From assembly GCF_041504345.1 (NCBI RefSeq), contig NZ_CP167895.1, forward strand, positions 1,178,001 to 1,242,000: 64,000 bases of DNA, given 5' to 3'. The position numbers were made by a program, and so were the translations under genes. Every line of letters starts with the position of its first letter. Positions within the stretch are counted from its first letter, which is position 1. Under the pieces are notes generated by a model that saw nothing but the letters and a program-made list of their open reading frames with translations, was not told the origin of the DNA and made no database searches. This stretch comes from Vibrio sp. BS-M-Sm-2. GTDB lineage: Bacteria > Pseudomonadota > Gammaproteobacteria > Enterobacterales > Vibrionaceae. Positions 1 to 7,246 of the stretch are shown here, in pieces.

Positions 1-94
1 ATATGTGGCGGTGGAGTATATCGCTATTGAGCTGTCGAATCTCTGTGACCCATGAAATTTCTTCTTTGTGTAAGTCTATTTTAATCTTGAGCAT
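1..94 (-). CDS. Partial hypothetical protein, N-terminus only
   Basis: An open frame runs from an ATG at 94 leftwards off the window edge, about 31 residues beginning MLKIKIDLHKEE. An AAGG ribosome site lies a few bases upstream of the ATG on the minus strand, and the charged N-terminus looks like a cytosolic protein. I do not recognise the family and too little is present to assign a function. It would be transcribed away from the siderophore operon. Confidence 0.4.
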   Translation of the reverse strand, partial: MLKIKIDLHKEEISWVTEIRQLNSDILHRHI

Positions 95-763
95 TTATTA
101 CCTTTTAGTTTATTGACTGATTTGTCGCGTGATAGTTGGTACCAATGGGTTTGTCGTGTTGTTCTGCGTGACATAACTGTGCCTTGTGTTTATTACATTT
201 ATATTTTAAGTGATCGATCTATTTTGACTTCGCTAACAAAAGAGCGAATGACGATAGATCGGTAGTGAGGATCGAATTTAAAAGCTATTGAATGACTATC
301 TAGGTGAAAGCTGACGCAGAGATGGTGTAACGAGGAAATCGAGAACTGTCTTTGAGGAACTTGGACTTACTTTAGCATTAACAGCTCTATAGATTAGAGC
401 CAAGTGAGGCACTATACGCCTAGTTTTTTGAATTGCAACCCTATTTTTAATTTAATTTAAAAATATTTTTGAATGATTTTCCGTCGCTTGTTGAGAGTTA
501 AATGAGCGAAGGACAGGTAATTCACCATGATACCTGACCGATGTTTGGCTTTGCACCGCTTCGTGTTCTTTGTCATTAGTGGTTTTATTTACTCAGCTAA
601 TTTAGTGGTTGTTAAGTCTCTGTTATATATAATTTTTACATTGTAAATTGCAATTCGTAACTCTGAGGTTTAGCGTTGTGATTAGGAGATTGAACGTCGT
701 AATTCTGTGATTTAGCTTTGTAATTACAGGGGGGCGGGCACTTTTCCCCATCAGTTTATTCTT

Positions 764-782
764 CAGATTGATGATCATTTTC
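764..782. promoter_or_regulatory. Putative distal Fur box
   Basis: The 19 bases match the classical Fur consensus GATAATGATAATCATTATC at about 14 of 19 positions, with the core TGATGATCATT. It lies about 280 bases before vctP, so it may serve an upstream promoter or be a second Fur-binding zone. This is a hand match only. Confidence 0.4.
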
Positions 783-902
783 CTCTGCACGTCCTTTTGC
801 TATTTCTGATTCCTAATATCTCTCCTACGCATAATATGAATACTCACTTTTACATTTCTGAATAATAAAGTTGTTGTGTCTCCAGTTTAACGCAAATATA
901 AT

Positions 903-917
903 TGATAATAGTTCTCA
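903..917. promoter_or_regulatory. Putative Fur box of the vct operon
   Basis: TGATAAT-A-GTTCTCA matches the 7-1-7 Fur motif TGATAATnATTATCA at about 12 of 14 defined positions, with a perfect left half-site. It sits about 145 bases upstream of the vctP start, as expected for an iron-repressed siderophore importer. Confidence 0.6.
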
Positions 918-1061
918 CTTGCGTTACTGGTTTGTTATCAAAGTAATGACAGACTTTAAATTATCGTTATTTAGCCGTTGTGTACGCCTCATGCTCACCT
1001 ATGAGTAATGTGACTTTCATTGTCATGAGTGGTGGTTAGTATCAATGGCAAAGGAAGAAAC

Positions 1062-1994
1062 ATGAAGAAAACAATCAATTCAGTTCGCCAGTTGTTAAGC
1101 GGGCTTGCCATCGTTCTTGCATCATCATTCCTGATGACCGCTCAAGCGAAAACCGTGACCATTGAACACGTAAAGGGCACGGCGCAGTTTACTGAAGTAC
1201 CACAGCGCGTTGTAGTACTTGGCTTTGGTAGCTTGGATGTGCTTGATCAAATTGGTGTACAGCCAGTTGGTGCGCCTCATAGCTTGCTGCCTGATTACCT
1301 AGCTTCGTACAAAGAAACGACAGCAAATACAGGATCATTGAGTGAACCTGATTTTGAAGCTATCTACATGTTGAAGCCTGACATCATTATCGCGGAAAAC
1401 CGCATGCTTAAGGTTTACGACAAGCTGGCACAAATCGCTCCAACGGTCATGTTCTCTATTGAAGGTGATAAATACTGGGCTGATGCTCAGCAAAACTGGC
1501 GCGCGCTAGGTGACATCTTTGGTAAGCAAGCTGAAGTAGAAGCGATCATTAAAGAGACTCAAGGTTCAATCACTGCTGTAAATGACAAAGTAGCGTCTGA
1601 CGAAACTTCAGCAATGATGCTAATGAACAACGGTAACAACATCGCGATGTTTAACAAAGGCAGCCGTTTCTCAATCATCTTTGATGACTTTGGTTTCGTG
1701 GAATCAAAGAGTGCAACAGTGGCTCCAATTAAAGGGACTCACGGCAACCTAATCTCGTTCGAATACATTGCTGACGCAAAACCTGAAGTGCTTTACGTTC
1801 TTGACCGCGAAAAAGCGATTGGCAAATCAGAAGGTCGCGCACAACAGCTGTTTGATAACCCATTAGTTGCGGCGACACCTGCGGCGCAGCAAGGCAACAT
1901 CGTTTACCTTGATTCAAGTGCTTGGTATTTGGCTGGTGGTGGCGTGACAGCGATTCACCGAATGTTAGGTGATATTGAGCGTACGATTCAATAG
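1062..1994 (+). CDS. vctP: Periplasmic siderophore-binding protein (VctP-like)
   Basis: 310 residues. It begins with a Sec signal peptide ending near AQA at residue 29, with no lipobox cysteine, so it is a free periplasmic protein. The rest is a class III (BtuF/FatB/CeuE-type) ferric-siderophore binding protein; the N-lobe contains PQRVVVLG and the typical EPDFEAI...KPDIII segment. I chose the ATG at 1062 because AAGGAAG precedes it; a GTG at 1029 would only add an unlikely extension before the signal peptide. The order binding protein, two permeases, ATPase is that of V. cholerae vctPDGC, which imports catechol siderophores such as vibriobactin and enterobactin. Ligand specificity here is inferred. 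A strong hairpin follows the gene. Confidence 0.8.
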   Translation: MKKTINSVRQLLSGLAIVLASSFLMTAQAKTVTIEHVKGTAQFTEVPQRVVVLGFGSLDVLDQIGVQPVGAPHSLLPDYLASYKETTANTGSLSEPDFEAIYMLKPDIIIAENRMLKVYDKLAQIAPTVMFSIEGDKYWADAQQNWRALGDIFGKQAEVEAIIKETQGSITAVNDKVASDETSAMMLMNNGNNIAMFNKGSRFSIIFDDFGFVESKSATVAPIKGTHGNLISFEYIADAKPEVLYVLDREKAIGKSEGRAQQLFDNPLVAATPAAQQGNIVYLDSSAWYLAGGGVTAIHRMLGDIERTIQ

Positions 1995-2014
1995 TTACTA
2001 ATCATCAGATTTTC

Positions 2015-2047
2015 GGGCTTATAAGAGCGTTCTTATAAGCCCTTTTT
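2015..2047 (+). terminator. Intra-operon terminator/attenuator after vctP
   Basis: A perfect 12-bp stem (GGGCTTATAAGA and its complement) with a 4-base GCGT loop is followed directly by TTTTT. It sits between the binding-protein gene and the first permease gene. It probably lets most transcripts end after vctP, giving excess binding protein over membrane components. Confidence 0.85.
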
Positions 2048-2093
2048 CACTTTTCATACGGACTCAAAGAGCCCTACCTTTAGTATTATTTCT

Positions 2094-3047
2094 ATGTTGA
2101 AACCCATTGCCGCTGCTGTATTTCTTGTTGTGTTATGCGTTATGTCATTGATGATTGGAGTCGCTGAGATCAGTTTTAGCGACTTCTTCAATGGCAACCA
2201 ACACGCCAACTCTATTTATGTTGTTAGTCGAATCCCTCGATTGTTCGCGATTGTGCTTGCCGGTGCGGGCTTGAGTGTCGCTGGCTTGATCATGCAACAG
2301 ATCGTGCAAAATAAGTTTGCCGCGCCTTCGACTATGGGCACCATTGACTGCGCCATGCTTGGGTACATAGTCGGTATTCTAGTGCTAGGCAATGCAGCGC
2401 AATGGAGCTACTTAGGTTTCATTTTCGCGTTTGCGGTTTTCGGAACCATGCTATTGGTCCGTTTTCTACAACACCTGAAGTTCAAGAATGCGGTGTTGGT
2501 GCCTTTGATTGGCATCATGTATGGCAACGTTGTTTCGTCTCTAACAACCTTTATTGCTTATAAGTACGACTTAGTACAAACCATGTCGGCATGGACAATG
2601 GCGAACTTTGCGAGTGTGTTGCAAGGCAGCTATGAAATTCTTTACCTCGCAGTGCCTGCTTGTATATTGGCTTACTACTTCGCGAGTCAGTTCAGTGCGG
2701 CGAGCATTGGCGAGAGCTTTGCAAAAAACATCGGCCTGAATTACCAGAAGATCGTTTTCATTGGTGTTGCGTTGGTGGCTATCTGTGCTTCTTCTGTAGT
2801 GATGATTGTTGGTGTCATCCCTTTCCTTGGCCTTATCGTGCCAAACATTGTATCCCTGATGATGGGCGACAATATGAAGAAGATCCTACCTTGGACAGCC
2901 TATTGGGGCGTTATCTTGGTGTTGGCTTGTGACCTGTTAGTTCGAATCGTCATCTTCCCTTATGAGATTCCAATCTCGATGGTAATCAGCATCTTCGGTG
3001 GCTTGATTTTTATCTACCTAATCATGAGAGACAAGTCGAATGCGTGA
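2094..3047 (+). CDS. vctD: Siderophore ABC transporter permease (VctD-like)
   Basis: 317 residues, strongly hydrophobic with about eight to nine membrane segments, a typical FecCD-family permease. It carries the family's R-(I/L)PR segment near residue 47 (SRIPRLFAIVLAGAGL) and the late cytoplasmic coupling region with GVIPFLGLIVPN around residues 241-252. It forms a heterodimeric inner-membrane channel with the next gene product, powered by VctC. It follows vctP after about 100 bases holding a terminator, and its end overlaps the next gene by 8 bases. The ribosome site is weak, which fits lower expression than vctP. Confidence 0.8.
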   Translation: MLKPIAAAVFLVVLCVMSLMIGVAEISFSDFFNGNQHANSIYVVSRIPRLFAIVLAGAGLSVAGLIMQQIVQNKFAAPSTMGTIDCAMLGYIVGILVLGNAAQWSYLGFIFAFAVFGTMLLVRFLQHLKFKNAVLVPLIGIMYGNVVSSLTTFIAYKYDLVQTMSAWTMANFASVLQGSYEILYLAVPACILAYYFASQFSAASIGESFAKNIGLNYQKIVFIGVALVAICASSVVMIVGVIPFLGLIVPNIVSLMMGDNMKKILPWTAYWGVILVLACDLLVRIVIFPYEIPISMVISIFGGLIFIYLIMRDKSNA

Positions 3048-3990
3048 TTCAGTAAAAATTGCGATTCTGGCCATCGCGTCTTTGTGTATGGCGGCAGTAT
3101 TTGTGGGCCAGGGACTTACGTGGGATAACTATGAGTTCTTCTTGTCTCTACGACTACCCAAACTGCTGTCGATCGTGTTGGCTGCGGTGGCTATTTCAGC
3201 ATCGTCATTGGTGTTTCAAACTATAACTAATAATCGAATTTTAACGCCTTCAATCCTGGGCTTTGACAGTTTGTACATGTTGGTTCAAACGTCACTTTTG
3301 TTTGTCTTGGGTGGTACCAGCTTTTGGGTTATTGATTCAATCGCGAACTTCTCATTGTCTGTCTCTGTAATGATCTTGTTTTCATTTGCTCTGTTCCATT
3401 TTTACTTTAAGAGCAAGCGAAACAACGTATTTACACTGCTGCTGATTGGTATTGTGTGTGGCAGCGTATTCTCTAGCCTTTCAAACTTCCTAGCGATGTT
3501 GATTGATCCGAATGAATTTGCAGTGCTGCAGAATGTGATGTTTGCAAGCTTCAATAATGTGAAAGGAGAACTGGTTTATCTCAGCCTTATTCCATTGGGT
3601 TTGAGCCTACTTGGCCTGTGGCTGTTAGCGCCTAAGCTTGATGTACTTTGGCTTGGTGTTGATAACGCAACAAGCTTGGGTGTGAACACCAAGCGACTGA
3701 CTCAGATTACTTTGGTGATTGTGTCAGTGATGGTCGCGGTATCGACTGCTTTGGTTGGTCCTGTGCTGTTCTTTGGTTTGATCACCGTGAGCTTAGCTCG
3801 TCAGATATTCAAATCTTATCAACATCGTGTGCTTATCATCGCAAGCAGTTTGTTAGCGGTAGTGCTATTGGTTTCAGGCCAATGGTTTATCGAAAAAGTA
3901 ATGGCGTTTGAAACCACAGTGAGTGTGATCATTAACTTGGTCGGTGGTTTGTATTTTATGTTCTTGTTGTTACGCACCAGAATTCAGTAA
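3040..3990 (+). CDS. vctG: Siderophore ABC transporter permease (VctG-like)
   Basis: 316 residues, the second FecCD-family permease of the importer, again with about eight to nine membrane segments and a LRLPKLLSIVLAA segment near residues 33-45. The start overlaps the end of vctD by 8 bases, so the two are likely translationally coupled and made in equal amounts. The C-terminal half has the GPVLFFGLITVSLAR coupling stretch expected to contact the ATPase. The vctC start follows 12 bases after the stop. Confidence 0.8.
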   Translation: MRDSVKIAILAIASLCMAAVFVGQGLTWDNYEFFLSLRLPKLLSIVLAAVAISASSLVFQTITNNRILTPSILGFDSLYMLVQTSLLFVLGGTSFWVIDSIANFSLSVSVMILFSFALFHFYFKSKRNNVFTLLLIGIVCGSVFSSLSNFLAMLIDPNEFAVLQNVMFASFNNVKGELVYLSLIPLGLSLLGLWLLAPKLDVLWLGVDNATSLGVNTKRLTQITLVIVSVMVAVSTALVGPVLFFGLITVSLARQIFKSYQHRVLIIASSLLAVVLLVSGQWFIEKVMAFETTVSVIINLVGGLYFMFLLLRTRIQ

Positions 3991-4002
3991 AGGTAGTAAG
4001 TA

Positions 4003-4767
4003 GTGATTAAATTAACAGGTTTAACTAAGAAGTATGGCAAGTCACTCGTGGTTGATGATGCCAGTACTATGTTCCCGAAAGGAGAAGTGACTTCTATCAT
4101 TGGCCCAAATGGTGCGGGTAAAAGTACGCTGCTTTCTATGGCGAGTCGCTTAACCGAAAGTGATGCGGGCGAGGTCGTTATTGGCGATAAATTACTGGCT
4201 GAATGGGATACCAAAGAGTTGGCGAAACACCTTGCCGTCTTAAGACAGTCAAACAACATCAATATGCGATTTACGATTCGTGAGTTGGTCTGTTTTGGTC
4301 GTTTCCCACATTCTCAAGGCCGCTTGAAGGACGAGGACAACAAGATTGTTGATACAGCTCTAGAGCATTTAGGTATTACTGATATTCAAAATAAATACCT
4401 TGATGAGCTCAGTGGCGGTCAGCGTCAAATGGCATTCATAGCAATGGTTGTAGCGCAGGATACTGACTATGTGTTCTTAGATGAACCACTGAATAACCTA
4501 GATATCAAACACTCGGTTGAAATCATGCAGACGCTGCGTCGTTTAGCGCATGAGTTTAATAAAGCGGTGGTTATTGTGATTCACGACATCAACTTTGCTT
4601 CTTGCTATTCAGATAACATTGTCGCGATGAAAAAAGGCCAAGTGGTTAAGTCAGGTAAGGTTTCGGAAGTGGTTGAAAAGTCCGTGATGGAGTCTATCTA
4701 CGAGATCCCATTTGAGATTCGCGAGTTCGATGGCGTTCGAATCTGTATGTACTACTCAGGTCGTTAG
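4003..4767 (+). CDS. vctC: Siderophore ABC transporter ATPase (VctC-like)
   Basis: 254 residues, a complete FepC-type ATPase. It shows Walker A GPNGAGKST at residues 34-42, the signature LSGGQ near 137, Walker B VFLDEP near 160 and a switch histidine in VIVIHDINF. It powers VctDG import of ferric siderophore. Translation appears to start at a GTG at 4003, 12 bases after vctG; no ATG fits without losing the first strand of the domain. Last gene of the operon. Confidence 0.85.
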   Translation: MIKLTGLTKKYGKSLVVDDASTMFPKGEVTSIIGPNGAGKSTLLSMASRLTESDAGEVVIGDKLLAEWDTKELAKHLAVLRQSNNINMRFTIRELVCFGRFPHSQGRLKDEDNKIVDTALEHLGITDIQNKYLDELSGGQRQMAFIAMVVAQDTDYVFLDEPLNNLDIKHSVEIMQTLRRLAHEFNKAVVIVIHDINFASCYSDNIVAMKKGQVVKSGKVSEVVEKSVMESIYEIPFEIREFDGVRICMYYSGR

Positions 4768-4838
4768 GTTCCTGAGTCGATAGATTGTTCTAGTTTCGAA
4801 TGCCGATATGGACATCCATCTAGCGACCAAAATGAACA

Positions 4839-4913
4839 CTAAGGTGAGTTACTCGATGAATTGTATAAAGTTTGTACGACGAGTTTCTGACATGCATATC
4901 AACTCACCGTTAG
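4839..4913. repeat. Nested inverted repeat after vctC
   Basis: Outer arms of 12-13 bases (CTAAGGTGAGTT at 4839-4850 and AACTCACCGTTAG at 4901-4913, one bulge) enclose a contiguous inner pair ACTCG/CGAGT at 4851-4855 and 4880-4884. No T-run follows on either strand within a few bases, so it is not an ordinary terminator. It could be a structured RNA element or mRNA 3'-end protector. Confidence 0.45.
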
Positions 4914-5034
4914 TTTGATGTCACTCGAAGATCTATCCTTCATTTTTAACAAACATTTGTCTTTTTCATGTTGAGAGGTACGAAAAGCCATCTACACTAT
5001 GATTATAACTGTTTGATTTTTATATGAGGTATCA

Positions 5035-6060
5035 ATGAGTCGTAAGCCTATAGTGTTAGTCGTGGATGACACCCCGAGCAACTTGGACGTGTTAACTGCA
5101 ATACTCAAAGATACTTATCAAGTAAAGGTTGCGATTAACGGTACCATCGGTATTAAGATTGCCAAGATGGTACCTCAGCCTGATCTTATTCTCCTTGATA
5201 TCATTATGCCTGACATCGATGGCTACGAAGTGTGCCGTCAATTAAAAGCTCAGCCAAATACTGCGCATATCCCCATTATATTCGTTACCGCGAAGATTGG
5301 CCCTGAAGCTGAAGTGAAAGGCTTGTCCTTAGGTGCAATTGATTATTTAACGAAGCCAATTACACCTGAAATTGCACTACAACGTGTAAAAACCCATATT
5401 GCTCTTTATGACCAGCAACGTGCGTTGTTTAGTCAGGTGAAAGAGAAAACTCAAGAGATCAATCTGGGTAAGCTAGAGACCCTTAACATATTGGGTAGGG
5501 CGGCTGAATTTAAAGATAATGAAACCGGCATGCATGTAATGCGTATGAGCCATTATTGCGAAATATTAGCCAAGGCGTTAGGCATGACAGACGAAGACGC
5601 TGAAACCCTGCGTGACGCGGCTCCAATGCACGATATTGGCAAGATTGGTATTCCAGATAGTGTGTTACTCAAGCCTGGTAAATTGGACGTCGACGAATGG
5701 ACCATCATGCAGAAGCATGTCGAGTATGGTGTTGAGATCCTTGGAAGACAGAGTGACTCCAAGCTGATGCGCATGGCGATTCAGGTAGCACAATATCATC
5801 ATGAAAAATGGGATGGCAGTGGTTATCCAAACCAGATCGCGGGTGAAGAAATTCCTTTAGTAGGAAGAATTGCTGCGGTCGCTGATGTATTTGATGCACT
5901 GACGGCAGAGCGTCCTTATAAAAAAGCGTGGAGTGTCGATGAAGCGCTCGCTTTGTTTGAAGAGCAAAAAGGCAAACACTTTGACCCTCGAATTGTCGAT
6001 TTACTGTTTGAAAACCTACCTCAAATATTAAGTATCAAAGAGAAGTTTAAAGATGAGTGA
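5035..6060 (+). CDS. Response regulator with HD-GYP c-di-GMP phosphodiesterase
   Basis: 341 residues, cytoplasmic. An N-terminal receiver domain (1-120) has the phospho-acceptor Asp55 in LLDIIMPD and the TKP lysine near 107. After a short helical linker comes an HD-GYP domain: H199-D200 in MHDIGKIGIPD, paired histidines in YHHEKWDG and G263-Y264-P265. All expected metal ligands seem present, so it should degrade cyclic di-GMP, lowering it when the receiver is phosphorylated. A GAGGT ribosome site precedes the ATG. The last 8 bases overlap the next gene, a giant hybrid sensor kinase, which is therefore the likely phosphodonor. Confidence 0.9.
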   Translation: MSRKPIVLVVDDTPSNLDVLTAILKDTYQVKVAINGTIGIKIAKMVPQPDLILLDIIMPDIDGYEVCRQLKAQPNTAHIPIIFVTAKIGPEAEVKGLSLGAIDYLTKPITPEIALQRVKTHIALYDQQRALFSQVKEKTQEINLGKLETLNILGRAAEFKDNETGMHVMRMSHYCEILAKALGMTDEDAETLRDAAPMHDIGKIGIPDSVLLKPGKLDVDEWTIMQKHVEYGVEILGRQSDSKLMRMAIQVAQYHHEKWDGSGYPNQIAGEEIPLVGRIAAVADVFDALTAERPYKKAWSVDEALALFEEQKGKHFDPRIVDLLFENLPQILSIKEKFKDE

Positions 6061-7246
6061 GCGCTTAATGTCGTCGCTATATCGTTTTGTTGTTTCTCTT
6101 GTGCTTGTGCTATTGGCGTGGCCACTGCTTATTCGTAGTGCTCATGCTGATGAAGCGACGGACGCCCAACTAAACCAGTGGTTAGCAGATAAGCCAACCG
6201 TAACTTTTATTACCCTTACCGACCATTACCCATATTCCTTTATTGATGATGACGGACAAGTGTCTGGGATCATAAAAGATTGGGCATTAGACCTTGAGAA
6301 TAGATTTGGTGTTCATGCTCGATTTATCAGCGTGGGATCTCGTGTTGAGGCGAAAGAAGCCTTGTTAGATGGACGAGGAGATATCTTCCCATTTCAGCAA
6401 TTTGACCCTAGTGAAGGTGGACGGTTTCTTGCGAGTGAACCGTATATTCCTTATCAGGTTGCTGTGATTGTTCCTATTGACAATAAGATTGATACCAACT
6501 TAGATCAAAATCATAAGCGTCGTATTGCCATGGTTAATGAAAACATTGATTTGGAGCGCGCAGGAGTGAGGTTGAGCTCTGTTGAGAGAGTCGACTTTGA
6601 AAATGTTATTGATGCGGTACGAGCTTTAGGGGAAGGCGATGTTGAAGGCATTGTAGGTGAGCCAATCACCACCATGGATCTGGCAAAAAAAATTGGTGTT
6701 CATGATTTAGCGGTCAATTATGTTCTGGAGCACTGGAAAAGGTTAGAAGCATCAATGGTGGTCCGAACCGATGAAACAGAGCTGCTGACGCTAATAAACA
6801 AGCAGATTGAAACCTTCGATGTGGACAATAAGAACCAGATTCTATCAAAGTGGTTAGACAGTTCTCCTTATCGAGTGCCATTAAAGGGCGTATTCGGCTT
6901 TGGTAACCCTCCGTATATGTACCCAGACAGCACCGCAGTCGGACTAGAACACGACATTCTTCAGCGTGCACTTAATGATATGGGATATAAGTTAGGTGAC
7001 GTTGTCACTCTCCCTCCTAGCGCCGCTAGAAAGGCCATCGATAACAATAATTCTATAGCCTTTGTTTCTGGTGTTCAGTTTGATGATCCTAATGTGCACT
7101 TTTTAAGTGATAACGTTCTTAATGTTGAGTTTGTTCCTGTTTCACTCGCTCGACGCAAACTTAACCTCCAATCCCAAAAGAGTTGTCATTGGGGGCGCTA
7201 CTGTTTGACGAGACCTCCCCAATTAAAAACTCTGTTGAAGTATTGA
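6053..7246 (+). CDS. Hybrid sensor kinase, 5' part of a frameshifted gene
   Basis: 397-residue frame starting with a signal-anchor segment (about residues 9-32), then a solute-binding type 3 domain (about 40-260) and the first lobe of a second one (about 270-370, with GFGNPPYMYP). Homologous reading continues in another frame from about 7176; residues after about 373 here are out-of-frame. One added base in the C3A4 run at 7173-7179 would restore a continuous protein reading SPKELSLGALL or SQKELSLGALL across the joint. The intact product would be about 1655 residues, a BvgS/EvgS-like kinase sensing a periplasmic ligand. It overlaps the HD-GYP regulator by 8 bases. A real mutation and a sequencing error are both possible. 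Confidence 0.75.
   Translation: MSERLMSSLYRFVVSLVLVLLAWPLLIRSAHADEATDAQLNQWLADKPTVTFITLTDHYPYSFIDDDGQVSGIIKDWALDLENRFGVHARFISVGSRVEAKEALLDGRGDIFPFQQFDPSEGGRFLASEPYIPYQVAVIVPIDNKIDTNLDQNHKRRIAMVNENIDLERAGVRLSSVERVDFENVIDAVRALGEGDVEGIVGEPITTMDLAKKIGVHDLAVNYVLEHWKRLEASMVVRTDETELLTLINKQIETFDVDNKNQILSKWLDSSPYRVPLKGVFGFGNPPYMYPDSTAVGLEHDILQRALNDMGYKLGDVVTLPPSAARKAIDNNNSIAFVSGVQFDDPNVHFLSDNVLNVEFVPVSLARRKLNLQSQKSCHWGRYCLTRPPQLKTLLKY

Larger units (their letters stand above)
95..1061. other. Long intergenic region with regulatory sites
   Basis: Almost 1 kb without a convincing gene. It is AT-rich and holds two Fur-like boxes (listed separately) before the siderophore operon. An imperfect cruciform-like inverted repeat lies at 215-261 (outer 8-bp arms CGATCTAT/ATAGATCG, inner arms TCGCT/AGCGA). 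I see no rRNA, tRNA or recognisable riboswitch. A small RNA cannot be excluded. Confidence 0.5.

Noticed and set aside
7165..7190. Programmed -1 frameshifting in the hybrid kinase
   Set aside because: The site (CCCAAAAG) does not form a proper X-XXY-YYZ heptamer in the zero frame, and I see no convincing stimulatory stem; a single lost base explains it more simply.
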